Position numbers and translations under genes: made by a program. The notes under the pieces were generated by a model, which made no database searches, was not told where the DNA came from, and worked only from the letters and a program-made list of their open reading frames with translations. From assembly GCA_001887945.1 (NCBI GenBank), contig LDOQ01000016.1, forward strand, positions 1-64,000: DNA of 64,000 nt. Reading direction: 5' to 3'. This DNA is from Spraguea lophii (lineage: Eukaryota > Microsporidia > Spragueidae). Positions 9,621 to 22,923 of the stretch are shown piece by piece; positions within the stretch are counted from its first letter, which is position 1; the number at the start of each line of letters is the position of its first letter.

Positions 9621-11369
9621 AAATAATGACTTGAATTTTAACACACGTTTTATAATTGATGAATGTCAATATTATATTTGTTTGTTATATTCTCACATAA
9701 AGAAAAAATATGAATTTCGTATATGATTTTTTATAATTATTGTAGAAGAGCTTCTTCCGATAATGAACTTTCACGATTGTAACTGATTTATTTCTGTACT
9801 TATATCTCCAAACATATTTATACGAACAATCTTTAGTTATCAAAATCATAAACTTTTAGCATAAGATATCTAACTTTACTTTTTAATATACATATCCGCC
9901 CAATTAATAAATATAAAAGTATTATCGATTTATAATTAATTAGGCTTGCTGTAACAATCATTTTATTCATAACGGTTATATTATAAAACCCCCAATGTTA
10001 CGCAGGTTATAATACTATTACCAAAGAATTTAAATTAATCATCAATGTTGTTATATCCAACGAGGAAACAGTTATATCTAAAGTAATTATTATTTCATCG
10101 AATGAACAAACATTTATTGGGTTTTTTAACAAATTTAATTGATAGCGCGAAAAAAAAGAAACATGAAAATATAGATTTTTATAATAAATAATACCCAGTG
10201 CATTAATGTCAGTTAATAAAAATTTCATTTCTTCCAAAATATTACAATGCATTATTTAAGCCTGTATTCGTATATGTTAAATCCAATAGACTTTTCTTCC
10301 TTCGAAATAAAAGCCAGAAAAAAGATGTTTGAACAATAGATATAAGAAATCTTTTAATAATTTAACTTCTATTAATATTTATAGAATTATTCATGGATAT
10401 CGCAAAAGCCATGTAGGTACAATCAAAATGGAGGATTTCATTTAATAAAATCTTTTTGAAAAAGATCTAAATCAAAAATGAAAAAATGCATTAAAATGTT
10501 ATACATATGAATAATTACGCTTTACTGAAATTAAAGATGTTACGTAGATATATAGAGATTACAAAACTATAAATGAACTTTTGATCCGATCGAATCAATA
10601 TATAATATAATAAAATAAATAATGATAGAGAAATTGTAGAGTTAACAAAAACTGTATAAAAAACGATAAAAACAAAATTGTCAGGAATATTAGGTATAGA
10701 TGGCATTGTAATATCATCAAGAAATGGTTTCGGGAAAATACTAATAAACATATATAATAAAAAAATATTAGAAAATATATAATCAAATAAATATTGTGAT
10801 GAATATCAGAATTATATCTAATGGATTGAAATGCTATGTAAATCTAATTCTTGATTTTCAAAAATAAAAATACAATATTAAAAAATTACAAATAAGTTTA
10901 CAATAAATAAATGAATAGTTATTAATAAAATTTATATATATTAATCATCTCCCCTTCCCAATGGATTATAAAAACATATTATACTCATGAAAAAAATCTG
11001 TGATCAGATAGATAGGCTAAACGATAAGAAAAAACTCGGAGATTTAATGAAGATCGCACTTTAATCCCCGTGTGGCATATAGATTATTAAACCGTCCGAT
11101 ATTGACTAATTCTTATTGTTTTGATGATTATGCTAAGATAAATGAGAGGAAAAAAAGGATAATATTATAAGTGAGATTTTTATTATATATAATGTATTAA
11201 TAGAAATTTATATTAAAAAAAATATTCTCCATCTAATCGGTCTGATATTTTTGTTAATAATAACCAGATTTGTTAAAACAACCGGGTTTATAAGGAAGCA
11301 TCTTTAAAAAAAGATTTTGTGATTTTATCAAATTATAACAGACAATCCACGTAAGATACTGTTTTATTG
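9621..11369. other. AT-rich DNA without a supported gene
   Basis: Reading frames of 60-80 codons on the minus strand (for example 10007-10252 and 10515-10751) show no motif and no start signal. The first 300 bases may still contain the eroded N-terminus of the Merlin copy. Around 11020-11110 slightly GC-richer sequence probably belongs to the Tc1-like relic that follows. Confidence 0.45.
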
Positions 11370-11803
11370 ATGGTGACCAACAAAATATTACTTTATCTTG
11401 ATGAATATGGGTTTAACTTATATTTAAATAATATGTATGATTACAACCAGATGAATAGATATGCTATTATTTATAATAGATCAGATGTAAAACATATTTT
11501 TATATGTTTTATGCTTTCCTTTGGGAATAGTAAAATATAAAATATTTGATGAGATTCACAATATAGATACATTTTAAATTTTTGTAAGAAACGGTTGAAA
11601 AGAATGTTTTTATAAACAATACAGTTTTGATTGTGGATAATGCAAGGTTCCATGCTGTGCAAGCAATCAAAATATTTTTAAGTAAGAAAAGTATAGAATA
11701 TATATTTTGCCGCCGTATTTTCCCTGAGATAAACTCAATAGAAAACGCGTTTGGGTTTTTTAAAAAAAAGGTAATAAACAGAAGACCTGAAGTTAATACG
11801 TAG
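11370..11803 (+). pseudogene. Tc1/mariner-type DD34E transposase relic
   Basis: A first block reads 'ILLYLDEYGFNLYL' (about 11385-11430), matching the first catalytic aspartate region of the DDE_3 family. After a decayed middle, an open stretch of 66 codons (11603-11803) reads 'VLIVDNARFH', 'KKSIEYIF' and 'INSIENAFGFFKKK'. The spacing between the aspartate of VDN and the glutamate of SIEN is 34 residues, the Tc1-type DD34E signature. All three catalytic residues survive, but the parts are in different frames and the N-terminal DNA-binding domain is not recognisable. No terminal inverted repeats were found. Confidence 0.82.
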
Positions 11804-14340
11804 ATATTTTTTAAAATTATATTACAAATGTAATTATTGAGTTTAATTCAAACCCGGAACAATTTTTATAAATTTTTATAGCAATATGTGGATGGAAAAC
11901 GATAGAATAATTAATGATATATATTTAATTTAATTATTTTATTAATAACTATTTATTTATTTCTCTTTTAACCTATTTATAATTTTAAAATTTTGTATTT
12001 TTATTTTGGAAAACCAACATATAGAATTTGTACACAAAATAATAATTCTTAAACAAGACCTTTTAATGAAAAAAAGAGGGACACACACAAAACATAAAAT
12101 ATCCATTGTATTAAATGAAAAAATATATTAAATCAGAGAGATACATATCCCGAGAATATTATTAATATTATAGCAATATCACAAACAGAAAAATCATAAA
12201 ATAATTTTTATTAAATTTCTCATTTATTATAATCAACTTTTAATCAGATAAATTTGTTTTTCTGAAAAATTGTAAATAAAATTTTATTTATAAATTTCAT
12301 TTAAGGTTTTTTTTTGGTCGTTAACTCCTCTATTCACATAGTCGATAGATATCATGAAATAAAATTTTATTTTGGGAATAATTAATAATGTTTTTAGATA
12401 TAAACATTGTTCTCGGAAAAGAAAATACATTATTTTTCATAAATTAATAATAAAATTGATTTGTATTATTGGCAATGTTTTTTACACAAACACTAGAATG
12501 AACATTGTTTTTATAAACTGAATAAGAATATTTTGTTTCTTTGCTTAAACAATTTTTGGTATATATGACATCTGATATATGTTCTTTTTGATTTTATTGA
12601 ATTTTTCTTTTTTTATTTTTGTAAAATATAGTTATTATGTAAAATCATTTTTATAATATTGATGTTTAATTTTTTATCCAGTTTTACTTGATTTTTTTTT
12701 AAATTGAATACGATTATGGCCCCAAGAAATACTTTCAAGATTTGGAATTAAGTGAAAGAATTGTATATGTGAATAATAATAATGTATTTTGATAAATTTT
12801 TTTATATAAAAAAATTTGGATAGCTTGATTGGTTCTATCTACTTCAGTTATAACACTTTTGTAAGTCAGTGGTATATTTATATCTATATTTTTATTTTAA
12901 TATTCTGTCCTATAACTTTTAACCATTTATTTTCCTTACTTAATAGTTCGTCTCTAAAAATTGTTTTGTTGTAAAAAATCCGTTTTTTCATTCATAAAAA
13001 TTTATATACATAATATCGCCTATATGTTTTTTTAAAATCATATTTTTCCGTATCATGATTCACAATAACTTTGTTAATATTTTTATTTTTTCTTAAAATC
13101 GCATTTTATATATTTTTAATGAAAGTAATTTATTAAAAAAGATAAAAGCATTATAGCAGTTACCGATATGGAATATGCAATTATTGTGGATATATATACC
13201 AATTAATCTTTTTGTTATACTATTAATTATGTCAGTCTCACCGCAACTATAATTGTTGAATATATAAAAGACTTTTAAATGTATTAAAACACAATACTTT
13301 ATTCCATGCTTATGTTTATTAGTTTATTTGGTGCATATATACACAATTAAATATTATTCCTCTAAACACACAATATATCCATTCAAGTATATGTTTTCAT
13401 TTAAAAAGAGTTTTGATTGAAAGATTTTTTTAAAAAAATAAAAAATTAAGAATGTAAAAATTTAAATTTATTCGGCGTCGTAAGATAAAATGGGTTTTCG
13501 TCATAAGCAAAGGTTTTTTATTCAAAACATACTTATATTTTTCATATTTATAATCTCAAAATAAAATATTCCTAATAATATAAGAAACACCTCTTTATCT
13601 TTTATAAATGATTTTTCTATATTTATTATTCCTTTTTTTGATATGTTTTAATAAAATATTTTTGTAATTTTTTTGTAAATAAAGAGAATAATGCGTTCGT
13701 AATATTTTCATAATATAAATTATCCGGATAGTTATGATTAAATCTTTCTATTGAAAAGAGTTCTTATTTAATCCATCGATTATATATGTTTAATTTTTTG
13801 ATTTTTTTGATAATATGTTAAAAAAACTAGTAGATATGCCAATATCTGATGTTATTAGAAGGACTTCATCATTTCTTTTTACCAAAAATAAAAAAAACCT
13901 TTTTTATTTGAATTTTCATAACAAAAATTTAAAAAATTATCAGGTGTCAATGACAAAAGAAAGCGACAATACAAATTTACCAGTGTTATTTTATATTTAT
14001 TAAAAAAATTAACAGTATGAAAAATCCTCCAAATTTTTATTTTGGGTGATTCGACCTGATTTATTATATATACAATTCTTGAATTCATTGATTTCAATTC
14101 TGATGAACTTTTTCAAAAATATGAATAAACGTATGTTTAAAAAGAGAAAACAAAAGTAAAAAAATATTATTAATACCATTTAAGAGATGAAAATACTTTA
14201 ACAAAAAAGTGAATCGGTGAAAAATACATTACTATAGAATATAACATATCTTCATTTTCAAAATCAGCATCTGCCTTAAGATTCTTAAAAAAAGGAATAA
14301 TAAAACTTTTACTTTTAATGAGAAGAAACAGGATTGTTAC
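11804..14340. other. AT-rich DNA without a supported gene
   Basis: I see no gene here. Two overlapping frames at 13815-14097 (plus and minus) have only compositional bias. Short A/T runs and poly-purine tracts are frequent. No tRNA, hairpin of note or transposon end could be assigned. Confidence 0.45.
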
Positions 14341-14349
14341 AATCAAATT

Positions 14350-14720
14350 TTGTTTTATTTGGCTTAATTGACACGACTTTGTCTTTCCCGCTGGAACGAA
14401 TTCGATTTATATACACGTAGTTTACATAACTATATTCTTATAAATATTGATGCGATTATTTATATTATCCAGTTTGAGATCAAACCATACATTTTTATGT
14501 AAGGTTCTTTCTTTTTGGTATATTGCGACATGTGATACATGATGGCGGTTTTTATAATATACAAGGGGTTTTTACGTTTATAAACGATATATGAAACAAT
14601 TGTATTCAAATAAGAATATAATTTTAATTATGAACAACGTAAATTTTCATAAATCTCTTATTATAATGGATTTTGCGAAAAGCAAACATTTTCTAATCCA
14701 CTCCACGTATATTAATTAAA
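14350..14720 (+). pseudogene. Doubtful second Tc1/mariner-like relic
   Basis: Scattered pieces on the plus strand read 'FPAGTNSIYI' and 'ILIMNNVNFHKSLIIM'. The second resembles the DNxxFH block of Tc1/IS630 transposases with the aspartate replaced by asparagine. The third catalytic block was not recognised downstream. Several stops interrupt the region. It could be a different decayed element. Confidence 0.35.
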
Positions 14721-16236
14721 ATACAAATCTCGAAAATAAGATTCGGAATGATTCCTATCTAGGTAATTCCTTTTCATTTACAAACTTTGAACTGTTAGAT
14801 GTCGTCCAACTGGTATATTTAGCAGGAAACGTGTATCTCAATCGCCATAATCCACAGAAAACGTGACCATATTGGACAAAGTAATGTTAAGAAACGCATA
14901 ATAAAAGATCCTAGAAGAATAATAAAGAGTTACTTAGTAGTACATGGTGAATTATTAAAAACAACTGTTTTTTTTAAGTCATCTATCCGAAATCATAAAA
15001 TGCACATTCGAAGGTTGTTGTCATCTTATTCACTAAAATTAAGCCTTATTAAAAATGTATATTTGGAATTAGAAAAGTTAAGTTAAATAATAAAAAATTA
15101 AAAGATCTTTGAAGAGATTATAAGAAATTTTAACATAATGAAATAGAGTAAGGGGTTTCTATTCAAATATATGGCAAAAAGTAAATAATGTTTTTAAGGT
15201 ATTTTCATTTAACAGGAAATATGAATGTTTATCTAAATTATTTAAACTTTTTTATTTTTTGTAGTAAATAATGTTGTAAACAACGAAATAAAAATACATT
15301 ATAAATATGAAAAGAATTTATGAGGAAAATAGGTGTTCATTCATAAAATAATAAAAAGTTGAATAATTCTTGCAGGCGTCTGAAAAGATAATAAATATTT
15401 TTAAATTCGGAAATATATGTTATCCTCCATTTCTTTTAAATATATTCCATCGCAAAATTAATTAACTAATAAGATTAATATACATATAGAAAATAGCATT
15501 ATTGTTATTTCAGTAGATGTACCAAAAATATAAAATATACATTTGTAAACGGAATGTTTTACCAATTTTAATTGGAAATGGAGAATATAAATAGATATTA
15601 TTCCTACAATAACAACTTGGGCATTTAAAAATGTCGAACGTATAATTATAATGGTACCTTCAAAAATGATGTTAAGCCAGTTTGCTAATTATATGTTATT
15701 ATAATAGGTTGTAAAATTATTTATGTTCTCTTAATATATTTTTTATAAAAACTTGGGTAAGGTAACTCGTATTTTAATGTTTTTTTTATAAACCAAACAT
15801 ATAATTTATAATAAAAGTCAAGTTATATAATAACAGGTTTTAAAATGTAACATATTTATATCATAAGGTGGGTTTCTAGAAAACCGAATTAATGGCCGAT
15901 TCTTCATTGTTTATGAAATTTATTTAAATCTTTCTAATTGAAAATTCGGCTGAAAAAGAAAATAAAGAATGCCGAAAATGATTAAATATTGAAAAATATA
16001 TAAATAAAACATATTAGAACGTAAATTTTTTTTAAATGGATTTATAACATTTTATTGAAAGTTGAATTTTTGAAAATATTGTAATGTGTTACTTCTATTA
16101 GCTTGTATAAAATTTTTAACATATTCTATCTTATATGTGTATATTGTTTTGTTTTGAAGATACGGGAAATTTTTTAACTGATTTATTTTGAGGTAACATA
16201 ATTATGTTTTTTTTTGAGTATTTTTTTCCAAATCTT
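14721..16236. other. AT-rich DNA without a supported gene
   Basis: A frame of about 75 codons around 14850-15085 is rich in basic residues but has no recognisable motif; it may be more of the doubtful transposon. The rest shows nothing I can name. Confidence 0.4.
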
Positions 16237-16320
16237 AATACGACAAAAAGAACAACCCAGAAGCAGTCTGGAAGGGCATCTAAAAAACCTGGATGTTTTA
16301 TCTGCAACTCGGTGGATAAA
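16237..16320 (+). pseudogene. Possible zinc-knuckle fragment cut by a SINE
   Basis: 28 codons read a basic Gln/Lys/Thr-rich stretch followed by 'KKPGCFICNSVDKS', which looks like the start of a CCHC zinc knuckle of a retrotransposon Gag or a transposase. The frame ends where the decayed SINE D begins, and no second half was found. The assignment is weak because only the first two cysteines are present. Confidence 0.3.
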
Positions 16321-16790
16321 TCCACTTAACCAAGTGGTCGTATGTGGTAACTAATTCCAAGCATAGTGGATTTAAATCTTTCTTCCTAAAGAAATTTCAA
16401 AAAAAATAAACAAAGGTACAAGAGAAGAAGGGGAAGGTTATTAAATATATGGAATTCGATGGCCGAATTTTGATTATACTTTGTATGACGCCTATGTTAT
16501 TAGATTAAAAATAGTATTTAGCTGATTTTTCGTAGTCCCTGTATTGATACGTGACTTAACTAGTACTATGCCAAGAAAATGGTTAATAATCTTTAAAAGG
16601 CGGGATATAGATGGCAAAACGCATTACAAGAAAAATCTTAAACGTTTTGAAGCACAAGATAAGATTAATACGTTCCTGTAGCAAAACAGTTAGACAGGTT
16701 TAAATGTACTTTGGGACTAATGGTCATAAATCGCAGTAGGTTGCATCCGGTTAAGAAACTTCTATAAATAAACGATGCATAAAAAATAAG
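16318..16790 (+). mobile_element. tRNA-derived SINE, copy D (decayed)
   Basis: It is similar over its length to SINE A: 'CCAAGTGGTCGTATG' in the head, 'TTAGATTAAAAATAGTATTTAGCTG' in part, 'CCCTGTATTGATACGTGACT' in the body and 'GCAGTAGGTTGCATCCGGTTA' in part near the 3' end. The B box has lost its GGTTCGA core and GC pairs have drifted to AT throughout, so this is an older copy. No target duplication is recognisable. Confidence 0.8.
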
Positions 16791-17946
16791 GTAATAAAAA
16801 TAAAAAGATAAGACTTGGTTGTGGGGTATGGTTGGTTATAAATGACCAAATAAGATATTTGGTTTCTAAAATAAGAATTTTTAAAATTTATCAATTGCAA
16901 ATTAAAATATATATAAAAATTTTTAAAAATATAATTTAAAAGAAATTCAATTTAATAATTTTATTAAATAAAATATCTATAGTTAATTACTTTTTATATG
17001 TAAAAACAGCTAAATATACCGTAACTATTGATTTAATGCTTTAGGTATTAATTCGTTTAAATTATTCAAATAACAGAATACAGCATACTTCTGACAATTA
17101 TTTTATTCTTTAAATAGTAAAATTTAATTGGATTAGATATATAATTATACGATGAAAAATAAAATGTATATTTTTCATTTTCCTCTATAAAAATAGTAAT
17201 TTCTCTATAATGATAAATTATGATATTAATCAAGATTAAACAATATTTAATGATTTATTTCAAATATTTTTTTTGAAAATGTCTTAAAATTGTATCTGTC
17301 ATAGAATCAGAAATTAATTTATAATGGAATATTTCATATATTATAATTAAACATATTGGATAAATATTTGCTACTCTTGAATTAATACCATAAGATCTTT
17401 TTATATGTAAATTGAATCCATTATAACTAACAAGAATAAAAATTTATCATTATTTTCATTATTTAAATATTTTTATACATACTCGGATCTTATTGCTTTG
17501 TTCGATTTTGAGTTTACATTGATATATGTATAATTTAACCTATTCTAGTAATCCTAAGGTTTAAAATATGTCTTTTTCCGTTTCTATCAAATAGGTATTA
17601 TTTTATAGTTGTATCGATTTTTGATAATTCGTGGATGTATTTTATTTACCTATCGATAGATTTATTTATAATATAAGTAAAACTTATTTGAAAAATATAC
17701 AACTTTACTTGAAATAAATAAAAATATTTTGAAATTTTATATTTCATAAGAAATGTTAAATATTGTTAAGATGGATATAGTTTAAATCATAAAGAGTATA
17801 TATTATTTATGGATTATTGCAAACCAATTACAAGCAAGAACTTTTTTCAAAAAGAATGTCTATTTTATTTTTTTAAATAGAAGTATTGTATAATTAAATA
17901 TAAATATTTTATATATATAAAAAGTAAGTTTAAAAACTTTCAAAAT
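16791..17946. other. AT-rich DNA without a supported gene
   Basis: Nothing recognisable on either strand. It forms the 3' flank of the fragmented membrane-protein gene on the minus strand. Confidence 0.5.
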
Positions 17947-19261
17947 TTAATTCTGATCATTTCTAAATAGTCTATGTTTTCGAAAATATGCAGTGAGGTT
18001 TGTTTCGTTATCTAATGGATACTCACTTGATAGTGGTGATGGCAAAGGACTGCCATCACTATCAAAAATACTATCCTCGTCATCGAAAGTTATATCAGTT
18101 ACATCGAAATCACTCTCTTCAACGAAGCCACTACTATCTTCATCATTATATATATTAAATCTTCGTCTTCATCGCTGGATTCTATTTTTTTAGGTTCCTT
18201 TCTTCTCCTCCTTTTATTCCTCAACCACCTCATAAACTTGTTAATACAATGAACAATAAAACATATAACAAGAATAACAAAACCCTCTATGCATAAAACA
18301 TAAGTTACAAACTCTTGGTTTTTTCTGTTTTCCTTCTTTTCTTTAATTCTTCATGATCTTTTGTATTCAAGTCATCTAGATCTGCTCGTGTTTTCTTATT
18401 TTCAACATTTTTTTGCTAATGCTGATATTTATTTATTAAATTAGGATTTGAATTTGAATTTTTATCTTTTTCTATTTCTGTATTATACGATGTTATTATT
18501 GTTTTTAATATATTTTCTGGTATACTTTGTTTTTTTAAATTATTTTTATTTTGTATTGTATTTTTATTGTTTTTATCTTGTGATTTATTTGTTTTTATAT
18601 AGGAAATCCATACGTTTTCATTCATGTTGCATTGGTTTGTATTCTTTCCAATATATTCTTCAATTATTCTATGATAACTTGTCTTATAATAGATTTTAAT
18701 ATACAATTCCGAATAAACAGGATCAAATCGAAAATAATTGATATTATATATTTGGGAATTTTTATCAATTGTTAAATTAAACAAAAGACATCTTTCATTC
18801 CCATACTTTAGAACATCTACATTGTATATATTTTGATTTTCTGGACATCCCGAATTAGAATATGTAGTACTATTAAAACAATCTAATGGGAGAATTATGT
18901 ATTTATAATAAAAGTTCGGCTCAAGGAAATAAAATGATCTGCAAAGCTGATCATGTAATGAGGTGGAAATTTTTATTGGATCTATGAAACACTCATACCA
19001 CAAGGTTGTATGAAAATATTTTTTTTCAATAAAGGCTGTTACGTTAAAAACAACTGAGAGAATTTCAAAATAATAATCACGATCATTTAACTTTAAATCA
19101 CCACCAATTATTCTATGAAAGTCGGATTCTTCTATATCAATAGGGGAATAATTTTTGTCCGTAAATTGAATCTCGATACCATCATATTCTATTTCAGTGA
19201 TCTTTACGTGTTTTATTTGGGGAGGGGAATTTGACGGAAAAAATGAAATTATACCGTTCAT
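17947..19261 (-). pseudogene. Broken single-pass membrane protein gene with acidic tail
   Basis: The main open frame (19261 to 18416) encodes 281 residues with several Cys and an Asn/Lys-rich end; it stops at a TAG. The same frame continues for about 37 charged codons. A shifted frame then encodes one hydrophobic segment ('GFVILVICFIVHCINKF') followed by a basic stop-transfer run ('RNKRRRRKEPKK') and 'ESSDEDED'. A third frame continues with an Asp/Glu/Ser-rich tail to a stop at 17947-17949. Together they look like one former ectodomain-membrane-cytoplasmic-tail protein. No signal peptide is clear at the annotated start, and no C-rich motif lies upstream. I do not recognise the family. Assembly errors in A-runs could explain the shifts but not the TAG. 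Confidence 0.6.
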
Positions 19262-19998
19262 TTTATATTTTTCTTCTCGAATATTTTCTATTGTTAGTAT
19301 CTTTTTTGTTCCTTTCTTAAAAGTATTATTATTTGTTGCCTTAATGTTGCGTAGGAAACTGTCGTATTTAAAGTTATAAATGTTATAAATAAATTTAAAA
19401 AATTAACCATACCTTACTTTGAATATTTTATTATTTAAAATAAAAAAAAATCAATATTCTTGTCATTTTTTAATAGAAGATTCTTGCATAAAATTATATA
19501 TTTAAAATTTAAAATATATAATGCCTTTTGTTTAATTTTTTAGATAATACTGTGTTTAATTCTATAATTTTTCAATTTTTATTTTTTTAAAAAAAAATTA
19601 TTTGATCTTTATAAAAAAGAAAATATTAATAAATGTTATACAGCAAATATTTATTATCACACGTAGAAATTATTACCCATCCATGCTTACAAACTCGTAT
19701 TTTTTATTTTAAATTATTAAATCAAAGAGATTCGAATTTTGATGATTTAGAATTTTACAGGCGTGAAATATTATAAAAGTTGATTTTTTAATTTATATTA
19801 TGAAAACAACGATTTTAACCATATATATAAAGGAAAAACAGAAGATGAAAACTAGATGAACATTATTTTACAATATTTGAAAATAAAAAAATAAACGCGA
19901 TAAACAAAGATTCAAAATATTAATTAAAAAAAGTAGGCTAAATATTTCAAATATATTAAAAAAATAGTTGAGTTGCACGTGGCTAATCTACAAAGGCG
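19262..19998. other. AT-rich DNA without a supported gene
   Basis: About 160 bases upstream of 19261 remain in frame without a start codon (encoding Asn/Lys/Thr-rich sequence), so the broken gene may once have started further upstream. The rest shows no gene, repeat or RNA. Confidence 0.45.
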
Positions 19999-21924
19999 AT
20001 GAAATCAGATATCATGGAATTATACAAAGATCCTTCACATTCAGGTATAAATAAGTTAGAACATTTAGCAAATAAAAAATTCTTTAAAATTAAAAGAGAA
20101 ATTATAAGAAATAATGGGCATTAATGAATATTAGCTACCCAAAAAAATAGCCTTAAATTCAAACAAAAAACATTTTAATTATTTTTAAAACCTTTTAAGC
20201 ATTTTAGCTCGAGTAAAATTTTTACAAAATCGAAATTATGATCTTTTAAAAAAAAATATTGTGAAACCACTTCCTAAACGCCTCGTTTAGACTTTGGTCT
20301 TCTTGTTTTTATATATTCTTTTAACCGTCTCCAATTTGATTCGATTGTTTGGGTGTTTATTTTCCTGTTCATTGGCTCTAAAAAGTTTTTAGAATGGTTT
20401 ATTTTATGATGCTTACAATTTAAATTTTGAAGATCTTTGTATCCTTTCCAACAATCTGTTATTATTATTGAACTTTCTTAACATGTTTCTTAATTATATG
20501 TCTCAAGAATTTTGCATTTCTTTAAATTATTACATCAAAAAACATTTTTTTAATTATTCTATCAATACCTCCAATAACCCAAATTTGTTTATTGAGTCTT
20601 TCAACATTATACTTTCTTTTTGAAATAGTAGATTCATCTATTTCAACCCAGTTATCTTTACCTCCTATTTTTTTATTTTGTTTTTTTATATAAGGTTCAG
20701 AAACTGATAATACCTATTTCAAACCATTAAAGAATATTCCAACTTCTTTCATTGTGTCTTGTAAACTTCTCTTTGGAGACCATTCATATATTACTCGAAT
20801 TATGGAAATTAAAGGTAACTTAATCCTACTCAAAATATTGTCTATTTTTATTGAAACTATCATTTTATTGTATATTTTACCACGGTAAATCAAAATAAAA
20901 CCATAATTAAATTTATTTCTTATCATTTTCATATTCTTTATACATAAAGGATATCTATGGTTTTCTTTAAGAACACCCATATTCCGCAAAAAAGAAAGAA
21001 TTTTGCTCGAGTAATTTATCTTATTTTCTAAATCTATTCTGTCTTTTATTGTTATATTCATATTTCAACGCTGTTTTTTGGGGTATATAAAATTAATTAT
21101 TCAAAATAATGTAAAAAAATAAATTATTTGAAAATAATCATTATTCCTAAATAATATAAAAAAAAGCATAAGCATATTAAATCTGCAATCCTTTCGAAAA
21201 AATATAAATCGATTTAATAATTTTAAGAAAATATAGTAATAATGAGGATATAAATGGTTTTTAACAATTATTGATATTTACATCAAATTCGTCTTTTGAT
21301 ATCCATTGAAAATAAAAACTCTGAATCTGTTACAGAATCATTAAATAACTTATTTTCTTTAAACGGAACACCACAAATAATACGATGTAATGATGGTTTA
21401 AAATATAAAAATCAACGTATGAAAGAATTACATAAATATTGAAAAATTTTACATATATTTAGCAGACCAAAACATCATCAATCACTGGGACAGGTTTATA
21501 ATTTTAATCAAATATTAACAAAAATAATAAATAAAATAACATTTACAGATAATAAGAATATTTGATACGAGTATCTTTCTAAAAATATATATAGTTACAA
21601 TAAAACTATTCATTCTACAACATTAAAAACACGTATTTTACAATTAATAAATAGAAAATAACATAATAAAAACATAGAATCAACTTCTAGTGAATTTGAT
21701 TTTATAAGAAAGAAATTTATTAAAATGATAAATAAAATTTGTAATTCACAGATATCAAAATACAAAATAAAAATAGGAGATAAAGTTTTAATTAAAAATG
21801 ATGTTAATAACAATTTTAAAAAAGAAAAAGTAAGTAGTTTTTATGAGGATGATATAGATGAAATAAATAAAATCCCTAAAAAACAATTTTATCAAAATAA
21901 AAAACAAGAAATATCAAGAAATTA
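19999..21924 (+). pseudogene. Ty3/gypsy-like integrase relic interrupted by a Merlin element
   Basis: The first part (19999-20131) reads 'MELYKDPSHSGINKLEH', the zinc-binding H-x-G-x-x-K region of retrotransposon integrases. After the Merlin insertion, the frame resumes in pieces: 'CNPFEKI' then 'IDLIILRKYSN' (21180-21250), 'WFLTIIDIYIKFVF' with the first aspartate, 'GTPQIIRCNDGLKYKN' with the second aspartate, and 'HHQSLGQVYNFNQILT' where the catalytic glutamate has become tyrosine. The C-terminal part contains 'KIGDKVLIKNDVNNN'. Stops and shifts make it dead. Neither reverse transcriptase nor LTRs were found upstream, so only the integrase end remains. Confidence 0.75.
20132..21089 (-). mobile_element. 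Merlin/ISXO2-like DNA transposon, nearly complete, inactive
   Basis: The transposase starts at 21061 and its first frame runs to 20714 (115 aa, no named motif beyond 'YEWSPKRSLQDTMKEVG'). Shifted frames continue with 'WVEIDESTISKRKYNV' and 'IWVIGGIDR' (first catalytic block), then 'CWKGYKDLQNLNCKHHKINH' and 'NTQTIESNWRRLKEYIK' (second and third blocks), ending near 20270. Candidate terminal inverted repeats are 20132-20152 and 21069-21089: read inward, both run TACCC, then an A run, then a short AGC; I count 16 matches in 21. The size of about 960 bp suits Merlin. It interrupts the integrase relic. The expected 8-9 bp duplication is no longer visible. Confidence 0.78.
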
Positions 21925-22920
21925 AAATGTTTTAATGAGGAGTATAAAAATTATTAAATAAGAAATAAACTTTATTTATTAAAATAAAAATAATAAATCT
22001 CAAAGAATTAGAACAAAATCACATTCGCTGCATACTTTTCACACGGCATATTATATTATCAAAACATACAAAGATATATTAAAATCAACCTCCTTCCTAG
22101 CCAGGTCTACAACAATACATATTAATATCCTATAATATACATTTCCTAGATTTAAAACAATATTACAACCAATGAAATATTAATAGTTATATACATATTG
22201 TTAATCGTCATAAAAATCTTTGTTGTTACCAATAAATTAAAGAAATAAATATTATTTATGAAACATAACTAATAATTATATATTTTAAATAAATTATAAT
22301 ACTTTATTACACACATAAATACTGTTTTTTATTGTGTTATTCTTATTACCAATCAACCTACACCTAATAACTATATTAATAAAAATATACCATCATTATA
22401 ATTCAATATCAAAGAATTTAACAATATACAGGTTATCTCATTTTCAGATATAAAATATAAACCAATATTGAAAAAATAATCTTATAATATATAAATATAA
22501 AAATAAATAACATATATAAATAATACTTAATAATTATAACCTTATAATTCATCATAATATGAAACAAATATTAATAATTTAAAGATATTTAATTATTTCT
22601 CCTAAAATCAATTAGATAATAAAAATGATAATATAATGAAATTATTTCGATTTAATAATTATTGTAATATATTTTAATAATATTATATATTTTAGGTATT
22701 TAATAATATCATATGATAATTTATCTACCATGCATATCTATTGCATATACCTATTTACCACGTATATTTCAATATATATATCTCAATATATAACAATACG
22801 TATACCTATTACACACATCTCAATACATATATATTTATTACATATTCTAATACATATATGATTTATTTATATAACAAATCTGATACACATATATTTATTA
22901 TATATTTAAATATATTATAC
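21925..22920. other. AT-rich spacer upstream of the cullin gene
   Basis: No gene found. Bases 22720-22920 are a quasi-repeat of units resembling ACATATATTTATTA, spaced roughly 20 bases apart. This may influence transcription of the cullin gene, but it could also be simple AT drift. Confidence 0.4.
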
Positions 22921-22923
22921 ATT

